DNA of 64,000 bases from Pseudomonadota bacterium (GTDB taxonomy: Bacteria; Pseudomonadota; Gammaproteobacteria; Burkholderiales; Gallionellaceae): NCBI GenBank assembly GCA_021787435.1, contig JAJYLY010000006.1, positions 62,001 through 126,000 of the forward strand, written 5' to 3'. Each line of letters starts with the position of its first letter. Positions within the stretch are counted from its first letter, which is position 1. Made by a program: the position numbers and the translations under genes. The notes beneath the pieces are model-generated. The model did no database searches and was not told where the DNA came from. It saw only the letters and a program-made list of their open reading frames with translations. This document shows positions 6,544 to 15,792 of this stretch, piece after piece.

Positions 6544-7635
6544 TTATGTTGCCTTGATTCTGTGCACCCAGCGATTCTTTAATACTGAAACTATAGGTAG
6601 CTCGATGCGAAGTCCAATTAACATTGTCCCAGCTAAAGCAAATATTACCGCGCTAAAAAACACTGCCCATTCCGGTAACCGATGGTACAACCCAAGCTTT
6701 GCAAGTACTTGGTAAGTCAAGCCTATGAATAGAATGTGACCAAGATAAATTGAATATGATGCCGAACCTATACGCACTAACCATTTGGGAGTGTTTAATG
6801 CCTGTTGTCTTTCCAGTCCCACGAGAGTCGCCAGAATGGCGGCTGACGCAAATCCAAGTGCAAATCTTCCTATTGGAGCATGTCTGCCATAAGGCCCATA
6901 TACTTCAAACAAAACAGCGATGACAAATGACAATAGCACGAACACAAGAAGTAAAGGAGTTGCTCTTAGTTGATATTTGCGCGCAGCCACTGCCACGACC
7001 ACACCTAATAAAAACTCGAAGCAATGCGGACTATCCAAGTTCAGTGGCAACACGACATCCATGAAACCAAGTGCACGGGCGAGTATGACTCCTCCCCATA
7101 TTGTGAATACCATTACCCCTATCCTGGTACTTATAAATAGAAGGCAAAACGCTAAATAGAAAATCACTTCGTACTGGAGGGTCCAGGCTACGCCTACATA
7201 TTTAGGCTCCTCATGGCTCATCAACAAAAAAATAGTTCCAGGTATATCCGCAAATCCAATGTCAAATCCGGGTGGCTTGCCAATGGCAAGCTTTCCTAGC
7301 GTAACAGTCAAAACTGTAAGAATAAGGATCGTCCAGTAGATGGGGTAAATGCGTGAGAAACGCCGCCACAGGTAGCGAGGCAAGCGTTTAAAACTGCCCA
7401 ACTCCCCATAATGCACATAGGTAATGATGAAGCCGCTAAGCACAAAAAAGAAATCCACGCCGACATAGCCAAAATCAAAGACTCTCCCCATCCCATAGTG
7501 ACCAGTATATTGAACCTCTTTCATCATATTGGCTGCGTGCATAAACACCACCAGCAAAGCCGCGATTCCACGTGCGGCTTCTATTGAGTTCATTTTTGTA
7601 TTACCGAATGGATTTAATGCCAATTTTACGGGCAT
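6544..7635 (-). CDS. OafA-type membrane O-acyltransferase (acyltransferase 3 family)
   Basis: A 363-residue polytopic protein with about ten hydrophobic segments. NSIEAARGIAALLVVFMHAA near the N-terminus carries the family's essential Arg and His; GVDFFFVLSGFIITYVH and RRFSRIYPIYW are further hallmarks. Such enzymes transfer acetyl or other acyl groups to sugars of surface glycans. The start at 7635 has an excellent AAGGAGG five bases upstream. The gene is visibly richer in A and T than the adjoining operon and stands alone between the toxin–antitoxin module and the O-ligase gene, so it may have arrived separately. Substrate unknown. Confidence 0.88.
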   Translation of the reverse strand: MPVKLALNPFGNTKMNSIEAARGIAALLVVFMHAANMMKEVQYTGHYGMGRVFDFGYVGVDFFFVLSGFIITYVHYGELGSFKRLPRYLWRRFSRIYPIYWTILILTVLTVTLGKLAIGKPPGFDIGFADIPGTIFLLMSHEEPKYVGVAWTLQYEVIFYLAFCLLFISTRIGVMVFTIWGGVILARALGFMDVVLPLNLDSPHCFEFLLGVVVAVAARKYQLRATPLLLVFVLLSFVIAVLFEVYGPYGRHAPIGRFALGFASAAILATLVGLERQQALNTPKWLVRIGSASYSIYLGHILFIGLTYQVLAKLGLYHRLPEWAVFFSAVIFALAGTMLIGLRIELPIVSVLKNRWVHRIKAT

Positions 7636-7797
7636 ACTTCCTCCTTCTGTATCAGAAAAACATGCGCGGCAGTTAAGCCATTGAGCCCCACCTAATCATG
7701 GAGGGGAACGCAGGACGGCATTTATTCCGACTGAACTGGCAATCAAGATGCGAAGTCTGGATAATTCCAGACCTGCACAAGCTCGTAGTATTTCTCA

Positions 7798-9102
7798 TCA
7801 TCTGCCAGGCAATTGTTTTCGCAGTCTCTTGCCGTACTTCCTTTTCGGTTCGGGCGGCGCATCGGGGTTTCCCCCTTCCAGGATCTGCTCAAGCCAGCGG
7901 CGCGTCAGCACCACCACCACCATGATGTCATAGGGGAGGTCGAAGTAGGCGAGGCTCAGGAATGCGCCGCCCACCGCATATCCGACCAGGCTCACCTGGC
8001 ACATGCCGGCCAGCATTGCAGCCCATTCCGTATCGGGGTTTTTCCTCGCGTTCTTCCTGACCCAGTTGGCCGACTTCCAGGTCAGCCCCCATATCGAAAG
8101 GAAAAGGATCAACCCTGGGAAGCCGTGCTCGCCCAGAACCGAGAAGTAGATGCTGTGCGCGACATGTATTTCCTGCGGATGGGGCGCGTAGGCCGCGAAT
8201 GTAGGCGGGTTGTATATCTCGAAACCGCCGCCGGAAATGTTGTGCGTCGCGATGTTCCAGTTCATCATCCACGCGTTGATGCGCCCCTGGGCTGATGCAT
8301 CCTGCTGGTAATTGTCTATCGTGTCCATGCGCTGGTGCCATGAGTCCGGCATGAAGGCCATCAGCATCATGCCGCCGATGACTATGAACGTGCCGAACAT
8401 CAGCTTTTGTTTTCCACGCAGCCAAAGCAGCAGGATCATTGCGCCAAGCGCCAGAAATGCGCCTCTGGACTGGCTGCCGACGGAGGCTGTCGCGGTCAGC
8501 GCCATCGCCGCGAGCCAGACATTGCGCTGCCATATCTTCTTCGCCTGGTCGCGCATGAAATACATAAACGGGATGATCATGATCAGCGCGAGCGCTATCT
8601 CATTGTTGCCGCCGATGAAGCTTCCTTCCGGACCCCAAACGCGGTATGCGCCTCCTGTCATCAGCGTGAAATATCCTCCCTTCACTCCAAAAAAGCCCAG
8701 GGAAATCACCAGCACCCAGACGAACTGCATGATGTGTTTCCGGCTGTGGAGCAGGAACATCGTGACGAACACCATCAGGTCTATTTTCAGCACCTTGACC
8801 AGCATGTCCGTGCTTTCCTCGGGATAGAAGGAGAACGGCCAAGTGACGCATATCCACAGCACGAAGAGCAGCAGCGCTGTCGAAGGTGGGGATAGGAAGA
8901 AACTTTTCCTGTCCTTCGTCAGGAAAAGGCCGATCAGTGTGGCGATTCCGGTAACGTAAGCGAAGGGCAGCGGCCTGCCCCAGGTGTAGAGCTGAGGGTT
9001 CATGATGCTGATCCATGTCCACATCAGCACGCCGACATAGGGGTGGGCCAGCGCCCATGCCGAACCGAATGCAACTATCAGTATCAGAAGTCCCTGGCGC
9101 AT
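7798..9102 (-). CDS. XrtA-associated O-glycosylation ligase / O-antigen-ligase-like polymerase
   Basis: A 434-residue membrane protein with about ten hydrophobic segments, of the Wzy/WaaL superfamily. The N-terminus (HPYVGVLMWTWISIMNPQ) and the central SQSRGAFLALGAM match the family described as a probable O-glycosylation ligase linked to exosortase A systems. In the large periplasmic loop, DNYQQDASAQGRINAW and AHSIYFSVLGEHGFPGL carry the Arg and His expected for this fold. It would polymerise the repeat unit or attach glycan to protein on the periplasmic side. It is the last gene of the long minus-strand operon, three bases after the ligase gene upstream. Confidence 0.9.
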   Translation of the reverse strand: MRQGLLILIVAFGSAWALAHPYVGVLMWTWISIMNPQLYTWGRPLPFAYVTGIATLIGLFLTKDRKSFFLSPPSTALLLFVLWICVTWPFSFYPEESTDMLVKVLKIDLMVFVTMFLLHSRKHIMQFVWVLVISLGFFGVKGGYFTLMTGGAYRVWGPEGSFIGGNNEIALALIMIIPFMYFMRDQAKKIWQRNVWLAAMALTATASVGSQSRGAFLALGAMILLLWLRGKQKLMFGTFIVIGGMMLMAFMPDSWHQRMDTIDNYQQDASAQGRINAWMMNWNIATHNISGGGFEIYNPPTFAAYAPHPQEIHVAHSIYFSVLGEHGFPGLILFLSIWGLTWKSANWVRKNARKNPDTEWAAMLAGMCQVSLVGYAVGGAFLSLAYFDLPYDIMVVVVLTRRWLEQILEGGNPDAPPEPKRKYGKRLRKQLPGR

Positions 9103-9105
9103 CGC

Positions 9106-10464
9106 TCATGCCCTCCTTGCAGGCAGCCTGCTCACCACATAGCGGAACTTGCCCGAGGCTTCCTTCGGCACTTCCGCCATGCGCTCTATTTCGACAGTGA
9201 CATCCTGCCCCAGTCTCTTCTTCATGCCTGCTTCTATGCTGTGGCATGATGTTTCGTCGAATGTCCCGTCGGTTGCCATCTGGATGCGCACGAGGTCCAG
9301 GCTCTCCTGTATGATCCTGAACTGTTTCATGCCCGGCAGGTCGCGCAGTATGTAGATAAGTGCGAGGCCATGCATCACCGTGCCGTCCTGTGCCACGACG
9401 AAATCCGTGGTGCGCCCCTGTATCTCCTTCAACAGCGGCAGTCCGCGTCCGCATGGGCAGGGTTTTTCGTCGAGCACACCCACGTCTCCGGTGCGGTAGC
9501 GGATGAAGGGGAAGTCCCTGGTTGCAAGGTGAGTCACCACGATCTCTCCCGATCTTCCTGCTGGCAGGGGTTGGCCGTTTTCGTCCATGATCTCTACGAT
9601 GATGTCCTCCGCTGTGATGTGCATGCTGCCGGAAGGGCACTGGTGCGCGATGAAACCGGCATCCCTGCCGCCGTAGCCGTTTGCGACAGGGCAGCCAAAA
9701 ACGGTGGATATCGTTTCGCGCTGGTGGTCGTAGAGCGCCTCGGAAGTCACGAAGGCGACTCTGATGCCCAAGTCGTCCATCCTGATTTTTCTCGATTTTG
9801 CATGTTCCGCGATATGCGCAAGGGCGGATGGATAGCCGAAAAGCATCTTCGGACGCATCGCGCGTATCTCTGCGATGAAGGAGTCCAGTTTCGGTTCCGA
9901 CATTTCGAATGCCGGCAGCAGCCTGGTCCTGAGGAGCCTGTCGCGCAGCGCCTTGATCCTGTCCTGCTTGCCAAGCTCTATGGGCGAGCCCCACACCACG
10001 ATCTCGGGGTCTCCTATGTCCACGCCCCACCAGCGGGTCGCGCGCCATTTGGCCGCAACGTCGTGGCTCACGCGTTCAGAGCCTATGAAGAAGATCAGCG
10101 GCTCGCCGCTCGAGCCTCCGGTGTTGAACCGCGCAAGGCCCTTCGCGTCGTCTGCCTTGAGTTCTTCGGTGTGGGCGCGTATCTCGGCCTTGGCGAGCAG
10201 CGGCAGGCGTTTCAGGTCCGCGAGGCTTGTCACCCCTTTGGGGTCGAATCCAATTCTTTTGAACAGCTCGCGGTAATAGGGGACATGAGAGTCCGCATGC
10301 TGCAGCAGTTCCCTGAGCCTTGTAAGCTGCAATTCCTTAAGTCGCTTCTCGTCCCACCACTGCGAATCTTCCATCGCGCGGAAAACCTTCACGGTGCTGT
10401 GATGTTTCAGTCTTTCGTGCAGCGGAAAAAGGAACCCGGATGCGATGGCGGTGTAAATGCTCAT
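9106..10464 (-). CDS. PaaK/CapK-like AMP-forming ligase
   Basis: A 452-residue protein related to phenylacetate–CoA ligase and CapK capsule proteins. FNTGGSSGEPLIFF is the phosphate-binding loop, RYRTGDVGVLDE contains the conserved Asp that binds the ribose, and the CPCGRGLPLLKEIQGRTTD stretch with its CxC is typical of PaaK-type enzymes. The final PKEASGKFRYV holds the catalytic Lys. The enzyme should adenylate a carboxylic acid, perhaps for acylation or amidation of the polysaccharide. Its start overlaps the upstream glycosyltransferase stop by four bases. Substrate unknown; it is not expected to act on phenylacetate in this setting. Confidence 0.85.
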   Translation of the reverse strand: MSIYTAIASGFLFPLHERLKHHSTVKVFRAMEDSQWWDEKRLKELQLTRLRELLQHADSHVPYYRELFKRIGFDPKGVTSLADLKRLPLLAKAEIRAHTEELKADDAKGLARFNTGGSSGEPLIFFIGSERVSHDVAAKWRATRWWGVDIGDPEIVVWGSPIELGKQDRIKALRDRLLRTRLLPAFEMSEPKLDSFIAEIRAMRPKMLFGYPSALAHIAEHAKSRKIRMDDLGIRVAFVTSEALYDHQRETISTVFGCPVANGYGGRDAGFIAHQCPSGSMHITAEDIIVEIMDENGQPLPAGRSGEIVVTHLATRDFPFIRYRTGDVGVLDEKPCPCGRGLPLLKEIQGRTTDFVVAQDGTVMHGLALIYILRDLPGMKQFRIIQESLDLVRIQMATDGTFDETSCHSIEAGMKKRLGQDVTVEIERMAEVPKEASGKFRYVVSRLPARRA

Positions 10465-11543
10465 GGGTTCACCTCCGGGCGCAGAACGCGGTAGAGTTCA
10501 AGATACATGCGCGCCGAATTCTCTATGCCATAGCGCTGCAGCACATGCTGTTTTGCGGCCTGGCCCAGGCTGTTTCTTAACTGTGGCGAATCGATCAGGC
10601 GCGTTATCGCGGAACACAGTTGATTCCGGTCGCCGGGCTTCACGAAGAGCGCGTTTTCTCCGTCGGTCAGCACCGAAGGGATGCCGCCAACCGGAGTGAC
10701 GACGAGAGGCAGGCCTGCGGCCGCCGCTTCCAGCATCGAGATGGGGACGCCTTCGGCATAGGAGGGCAACGCGAATATGTCGGCCCGGTAGAGCCAGTCG
10801 AACTTGGCATTCCCGGTCAAGGGCCCCGTGAGCTCCACACGGTCTTTGCCTTCGCGTTCGAGCTGCTCGCGGATTTTTTCATTGATGCCGGGGTCTTCCT
10901 CGCCGCCTATCAGCACCAGGCGCGCGGCAGGCGGAAGTCTCCCCGCGCAGGCGAGCAGGTCCCAGACACCCTTGCGGCTGCACAGGTTGCCCAGAAACAG
11001 TATGATGATTTCGTCGGTTGCCTTCTCAGGCGATGTGCGCCCGGGTATCGAAACGCCGTTTTCGATCACGGACAAGGATGCGCCGGGCAGGCGCGCTGCT
11101 AGCTTCTTTTTCCACTCGTCGGACAGCACGACCACGCGGTTTGCGCGCCTTGCGATGAATCTTGCGACGGATAGCGGAAAAGGTGAAAGTCCGTCCAGAA
11201 AATCGTCGAAGCGCGCGCCGTGCACATGCAGCACCACAGGCACTCCCCTGAGGCGGGCAAGCGCCGCATATATGCCGTCAAGGAAATAGCTCAAGCCGCT
11301 GCAGGTATGGATATGAACCAGAGTCCGGTCAGTTGGGTTCATGGCTTTCCACCAGCAATGCCAAAGCGCGAACCTTGCAGTCACAGCCTTCAGAAGAGAG
11401 CGTCCTTCGGGCGTCTTCTTGGCCGTATTGAACAGCATGAGCTCAACATTTTCTGCAAGGCTGGAATGCGCGATGTCGTCGATCACGGTGGACATGCCGC
11501 CTATCATCGGAGGAAGCGGACCTGCCATCACCACGCGCATCAT
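10461..11543 (-). CDS. family 4 glycosyltransferase
   Basis: A 360-residue GT-B glycosyltransferase. It opens VVMAGPLPPMIGGMSTVIDD, the acceptor-side glycine-rich loop, and has VVLHVHGARFDDF in the N-domain. The C-domain contains ILFLGNLCSRKGVWDLL and ALPSYAEGVPISMLEAAAAG, where the E(x)7E motif binds the donor. I place the start at 11543, where ATGA overlaps the stop of the previous gene. A second ATG follows immediately at 11540, and the open frame extending to 11654 adds only non-conserved sequence read inside the upstream gene. Part of the long operon. Confidence 0.88.
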   Translation of the reverse strand: MMRVVMAGPLPPMIGGMSTVIDDIAHSSLAENVELMLFNTAKKTPEGRSLLKAVTARFALWHCWWKAMNPTDRTLVHIHTCSGLSYFLDGIYAALARLRGVPVVLHVHGARFDDFLDGLSPFPLSVARFIARRANRVVVLSDEWKKKLAARLPGASLSVIENGVSIPGRTSPEKATDEIIILFLGNLCSRKGVWDLLACAGRLPPAARLVLIGGEEDPGINEKIREQLEREGKDRVELTGPLTGNAKFDWLYRADIFALPSYAEGVPISMLEAAAAGLPLVVTPVGGIPSVLTDGENALFVKPGDRNQLCSAITRLIDSPQLRNSLGQAAKQHVLQRYGIENSARMYLELYRVLRPEVNP

Positions 11544-12751
11544 GAACGCCCGCCCATCGCGCTCTTGTAGACGTCCCTGTAGCGCGCAACGCTCGCCTTC
11601 CAGTTGCGCTCGTTCTCGACATACTGGCGGCCAGCCTGTTTCAACGCGGGCCATTTTTCCGTTGATTGCAGAAGATCCAGCACCCTGTCGGCCAGGGACT
11701 GCGCATCTCCGGATCTGAACAGAACGCCGGTCTCGCCGTCTTTGATCAGTTCCCTGTGACCGCCCACATCGGATGCGGCAAACAGTTTTCCCTGGGCCAT
11801 CGCTTCCAGGGGTTTCAGAGGTGTGACAAGCTCTGTCAGGCGCATCCTTTGTCTCGGATAGACCAGCACATCCACCAGGTCGTAATAGCGGTTTACATCA
11901 TGGTGCGGCACGCGGCCCGAAAATACCACCTTGTCAGAAATGCCGAGTTTTACGGCCTGCTGTTTAAGCGCTGCTTCCTGCGGCCCGCCCCCTACAAGCA
12001 GCACGCGCGCATCCGGCGCTTTTTTCAGCATGATGGGCAATGCGTCCAGCAGCAGGTCCAGACCTTCGTAGGCATAAAAGGAGCCTATGAAGCCCAGTAT
12101 GCGTGCGCCGGAAAGATTGAGTTTAGCCTTGAGTTCCTCGTCCGTGGTACCGCCTGTTGAAAATTTTTCGATATCGACCGCATTGGGGATCACGGTCACT
12201 TTCTGGGAAGGGATGCCGCGCGCGACGATGTCGCTTCTCAAACCCTCGCAGATCGTGGTGACCGCATCGGCGTTCCTGAAGGCATGGGTTTCCAGCGCGC
12301 GAGTCAGTCGGTAGCGCAGGCTGCCCTCGGTGGTCGTGCCGTGGTCTGCCGCTGCATCTTCCCAGAATGCGCGGACTTCGTATACCACTGGTATGCCGAA
12401 TTCCCGTCCCGCGCTGATCGCGGGCAATGCATCCAATACCGGTGAATGCGCATGCAGGATGTCAGGTTTCACGACAGGGATGATTTCCTCCAGTCGCCGC
12501 GATAGGCCCCGCATCACGGCAACCTGGTTCAGCACCGGAAGTTTGCTCAATATGCCGGTTTGTTTCGGCGTGCGGTAAAAATGCAGGCCGTCTGTTTCCT
12601 CTTCAGGCAAGTTGCAGTTGACCTGCTTCTCGCTGGTGAGATGGAAGGTCTCCCAGCCCAGAGCGCGCTGTTCTCTGAGGATCGCTGCGGTGCGGAATGT
12701 GTAGCCGCTGTGCAGCGGGATGGAATGGTCGAGTATGTGCAGTATGCGCAT
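11540..12751 (-). CDS. XrtA-associated family 4 glycosyltransferase (Daro_2409 type)
   Basis: A 403-residue GT-B glycosyltransferase. RILHILDHSIPLHSGYTFRT at the N-terminus is the signature of the glycosyltransferase subfamily that tracks with PEP-CTERM/exosortase A loci. The C-domain has ILGFIGSFYAYEGLDLLLDA and then PLKPLEAMAQGKLFAASDVG, the donor-binding stretch. The start at 12751 lies one base after the amidotransferase stop, and its own end overlaps the following glycosyltransferase by four bases, so these genes are translationally linked. The sugar transferred is not known. Confidence 0.92.
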   Translation of the reverse strand: MRILHILDHSIPLHSGYTFRTAAILREQRALGWETFHLTSEKQVNCNLPEEETDGLHFYRTPKQTGILSKLPVLNQVAVMRGLSRRLEEIIPVVKPDILHAHSPVLDALPAISAGREFGIPVVYEVRAFWEDAAADHGTTTEGSLRYRLTRALETHAFRNADAVTTICEGLRSDIVARGIPSQKVTVIPNAVDIEKFSTGGTTDEELKAKLNLSGARILGFIGSFYAYEGLDLLLDALPIMLKKAPDARVLLVGGGPQEAALKQQAVKLGISDKVVFSGRVPHHDVNRYYDLVDVLVYPRQRMRLTELVTPLKPLEAMAQGKLFAASDVGGHRELIKDGETGVLFRSGDAQSLADRVLDLLQSTEKWPALKQAGRQYVENERNWKASVARYRDVYKSAMGGRS

Positions 12752-12752
12752 G

Positions 12753-14648
12753 TCAGCTTGCCCCGTTCATCGCAAGGAAGGCATCGAACATCAGCAGCGA
12801 CCAGAGAGGAGCGCTGTAGTCGCGCCGCCCGGCCTCGTGTTCATCGACCAGATGGGTGAGGAATTCGCGGTTGAAGATTCCGCTGTCGGCAAGGCGGCTG
12901 CCGAGCACCGATTCCCTCATGCGATTTTTCAGAGGTCCCCTGAACCAGGCCGCCAGCGGCACTGCAAAGCCCATCTTGGGCCTGTAGAGTATGTCGTCTG
13001 GAAGACGGGATGCGAGCGCCTTCTTGAAGATGTATTTCCCTTCGCTGCCCCTGAGCTTCAAGTCCGATGGCAGGCCTGAAGTCCACTCAACGAACCTGTG
13101 GTCCAGCAGCGGGACTCTAACTTCAAGCGCATGCGCCATGCTGGCGCGGTCCACCTTGGTCAGGATGTCGCCCGGCAGATAGGTCTTCATGTCTAGGTAT
13201 TGCACGAGAGAGAGCGGGTTGTCCGTGGGAGACTCTGCCGCATGCTGCCTCAGCACTTCCACTGCGCGGTGGCCCTGCAGCTCCCTTTTGAACGGTGCGC
13301 TGTAGAGTTTTTCCCTCATGCTGTCCTTCATCACGGAAACGGTATGAAAATATCCCTCGACAGAGTCGCGCGCAAGCGCCTCGAAGGTGGTTTTCGCGCG
13401 GAATATCCTGGGCGCCCAGTCTGCTTTCGGGTACAGCGAACCCAGAAGCCCGAACAGCGGGCGCCGCAAGCCTAAAGGTAGCAGCGAGCGCATCTTTTCC
13501 TCCGCCATGTGGTGGCGGTAACGGCGGTAACCTGCGAGGTTCTCGTCGCCTCCATCTCCGGAGAGCGCGACAGTCACGCTTTTCTTTGCCAGTTCGCAAA
13601 CGCGGTAGGTGGGTAGTGCAGAGCTGTCCGCATAGGGTTCGTCGTAGAGCGTTGCCAGCCGGTCGAGCAGAGAGAAGTCGTCAGGATCGACCGTGCCTGT
13701 GCTGTGATGGGTTTTATACTGCGTCGCGACCATCCGGGCGTATTCCGCCTCGTTGAATTTCGGGTCGGTGAACGCGATGGAGCAGGTATTGACCGGATCA
13801 TCCGAGAGCTCCGCCATCATCGCGACCACGGCGCTTGAATCCACGCCGCCCGAGAGGAATGCGCCCAGCGGGACTTCGGCGACCAGGCGTATCCTTACCG
13901 CTTCCTTGAGCCTTGCGACCAGCTCCTCTTCTGCATCCGCCTCTGAAATAGGCCCCACGGACTGGAAAGGGACATCCCAGTATTTTTTTGGCTTGGGCAT
14001 GGGCCTGCCGCGCACGACCGTTAAGGTGTGGCCGGGGGGGAGTTTGAGCGCGCTTTTGAAGATGGTGCGCGGCTCCGGAACATAGCCGTAGGCGAAGTAT
14101 TCCTCGACGGCACAGGAGTCGATCTCGCGGCGCATTGCGGGATGCGCGGTCAGTGCCTTGAGCTCGGAGCCGAATAACAGCCTGCCGTCGTCGAGCAGCG
14201 CGTAATGAAACGGCTTCACGCCCAGCCTGTCGCGCGCGATGAACAGCGTCTGCCTGTTGCGGTCCCAGAGTGCGAATGCGAACATGCCCCTGAAACGGTC
14301 TACACAGTTTTCTCCCCATTCCTCCCAAGCGTGCACGATCACCTCGGTGTCGCAGTGGGTGCGGAAGGTATGGCCCAACGCCTTTAACTCGGGCATCAGA
14401 TCGATGAAATTATAAATCTCCCCGTTGAATACGACGACAACGCTTTCATCCTCGTTGAACAGCGGCTGCTGGCCCGATGAGAGGTCTATGATGGAAAGCC
14501 TGCGGTGTCCGAAACCCAGGCCAGGTTCGATATGGATGCCGCCCTCGTCCGGGCCTCTGTGGAACTGGGACTGGTTCATCGCCTCGAGCAGCTCGCGGTC
14601 TATCCCGCTTTCGCCTGTGGTGTCGAAGATGCCTGTTATTCCGCACAT
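12753..14648 (-). CDS. XrtA-associated asparagine-synthase-like amidotransferase
   Basis: A 631-residue class II glutamine amidotransferase. The start is fixed by chemistry: only the ATG at 14648 gives MCGITGIFD, leaving Cys as the N-terminal nucleophile after Met removal; the open frame upstream is not used. Residues 1 to about 200 form the Ntn glutaminase domain (SQFHRGPDEGG, FNGEIYN). The rest is an AsnB-like synthetase domain with the ATP pyrophosphatase loop FLSGGVDSS and VALSGDGGDENLAGY. In XrtA loci this enzyme is thought to amidate a polysaccharide precursor, for example a uronic acid, rather than aspartate. It lies between two glycosyltransferase genes. Confidence 0.93.
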   Translation of the reverse strand: MCGITGIFDTTGESGIDRELLEAMNQSQFHRGPDEGGIHIEPGLGFGHRRLSIIDLSSGQQPLFNEDESVVVVFNGEIYNFIDLMPELKALGHTFRTHCDTEVIVHAWEEWGENCVDRFRGMFAFALWDRNRQTLFIARDRLGVKPFHYALLDDGRLLFGSELKALTAHPAMRREIDSCAVEEYFAYGYVPEPRTIFKSALKLPPGHTLTVVRGRPMPKPKKYWDVPFQSVGPISEADAEEELVARLKEAVRIRLVAEVPLGAFLSGGVDSSAVVAMMAELSDDPVNTCSIAFTDPKFNEAEYARMVATQYKTHHSTGTVDPDDFSLLDRLATLYDEPYADSSALPTYRVCELAKKSVTVALSGDGGDENLAGYRRYRHHMAEEKMRSLLPLGLRRPLFGLLGSLYPKADWAPRIFRAKTTFEALARDSVEGYFHTVSVMKDSMREKLYSAPFKRELQGHRAVEVLRQHAAESPTDNPLSLVQYLDMKTYLPGDILTKVDRASMAHALEVRVPLLDHRFVEWTSGLPSDLKLRGSEGKYIFKKALASRLPDDILYRPKMGFAVPLAAWFRGPLKNRMRESVLGSRLADSGIFNREFLTHLVDEHEAGRRDYSAPLWSLLMFDAFLAMNGAS

Positions 14649-14655
14649 ATGTCTG

Positions 14656-15792
14656 TCATCTCTTGCGGCGTCTGCCGTCATATACCTGAAGGTAGGCGCG
14701 CACCATGGCGTCCATGCTGAATGATTTTTCCGCCTTCTGCCTTGCCGCGCTTCCGTGGCGCGCGATCAGGCGGGGATACTCGAGATATTTTATCATGGCT
14801 TGCGCGATCGCTTCAGGGTCTGCGGGCGGCACAAGAAACCCCGTTTCGTTTTCGTCGACCAGCTCTTCATTGCCGCCGACTCTGGTTGCGATCACCGGCA
14901 GCCCTGTCGCCATCGCCTCCAGTATCGTGTTGGATATGCCTTCGGAGAGCGAAGGCAGCACGAAGACATTCATCTGGCGCATGATGTCCGCCATGTCGTC
15001 GCGCGAGCCCGGCAGCCATGCAAGCTCCGGACAGCCTGCTTCCTCGAGCAGGGCGATGGCTGCGTTTCTCAATGGCCCGTCGCCTATCATCATCAGGCGC
15101 GCGGTATTCTTAAGCTGCGGGGCGATCTTTAGCATCCTGATGAAGGCGCGCGCCAGCGTGGTCTGGTCCTTGACCGCCTGCATGCGCCCTGCGGTCCCAA
15201 ACACGACGAGGCCGGGTTCGGAAAAAGGAAGTTCCGGATTTTTTCCGTCCGACGGATGAAATTTTTCCGTATCCACGCCGTTGTATATCTGCGTGATCTT
15301 GCGCCTGGGCACGCCTATTTTTGTGTGCATGTAGTTTTCCAGGTCGCGGGACAGCGCGATCGAATGGTTGACGGCTGGCATCAGGGTGCGGCGCAACAAG
15401 AGATGTTTCCTGTTGTCGCCTGCGATGTCGTTGAAGTCGCGGCCGTGTTCGCTGTGTATGCGCACCCTGACGCCGGTTAGCATGGCCGGAACGACCGCTT
15501 CCAGCGCTGCGAGATTGCGCGTGTGCACGATGTCGGGTTTGAGCGCCTTCAGATGTTTCCACAGCCGGTAGTAGAGCATGAGGTCGTGCCCCTCGCGCTT
15601 CTCGAGGTCTATGATCACCACGTCCTTGCGGCGTATCCTGTTGCGGAAATCCGAATAGCCCTTCATGCACAGGATCGCGTGCCTGTAACGGTCCTCGGGG
15701 ATGTGGTTGATCAAATTGACCAGGCCGTTTTCCAGTCCGCCGACATCCAGGCGGTGTATCACATGGGCGATCAGCGGCGCGCTAGTCTGCAT
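14656..15792 (-). CDS. XrtA-associated family 4 glycosyltransferase (TIGR03088 type)
   Basis: A 378-residue GT-B glycosyltransferase. IAHVIHRLDVGGLENGLVNL at the N-terminus is diagnostic of the PEP-CTERM/EpsH1-associated sugar transferase family. Downstream are RIHSEHGRDF, FGTAGRMQAVKDQTTL and LPSLSEGISNTILEAMATGL, the last carrying the donor-binding E(x)7E motif. Soluble, probably membrane-associated. It overlaps the end of xrtA by 11 bases and precedes the amidotransferase by seven, so it belongs to the same transcript. Confidence 0.93.
   Translation of the reverse strand: MQTSAPLIAHVIHRLDVGGLENGLVNLINHIPEDRYRHAILCMKGYSDFRNRIRRKDVVIIDLEKREGHDLMLYYRLWKHLKALKPDIVHTRNLAALEAVVPAMLTGVRVRIHSEHGRDFNDIAGDNRKHLLLRRTLMPAVNHSIALSRDLENYMHTKIGVPRRKITQIYNGVDTEKFHPSDGKNPELPFSEPGLVVFGTAGRMQAVKDQTTLARAFIRMLKIAPQLKNTARLMMIGDGPLRNAAIALLEEAGCPELAWLPGSRDDMADIMRQMNVFVLPSLSEGISNTILEAMATGLPVIATRVGGNEELVDENETGFLVPPADPEAIAQAMIKYLEYPRLIARHGSAARQKAEKSFSMDAMVRAYLQVYDGRRRKR

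Noticed and set aside
8600-10048. Long open frame of 482 codons on the minus strand
   Set aside because: It lies across the junction of the O-ligase and PaaK-like genes in another frame, is rich in Arg, Pro and His, and has no domain; it is a shadow of GC-rich coding sequence.
9370-10494. 374-codon plus-strand open frame opposite the PaaK-like gene
   Set aside because: No recognisable domain and no ribosome binding site; the opposite strand carries conserved ligase motifs over the same bases.
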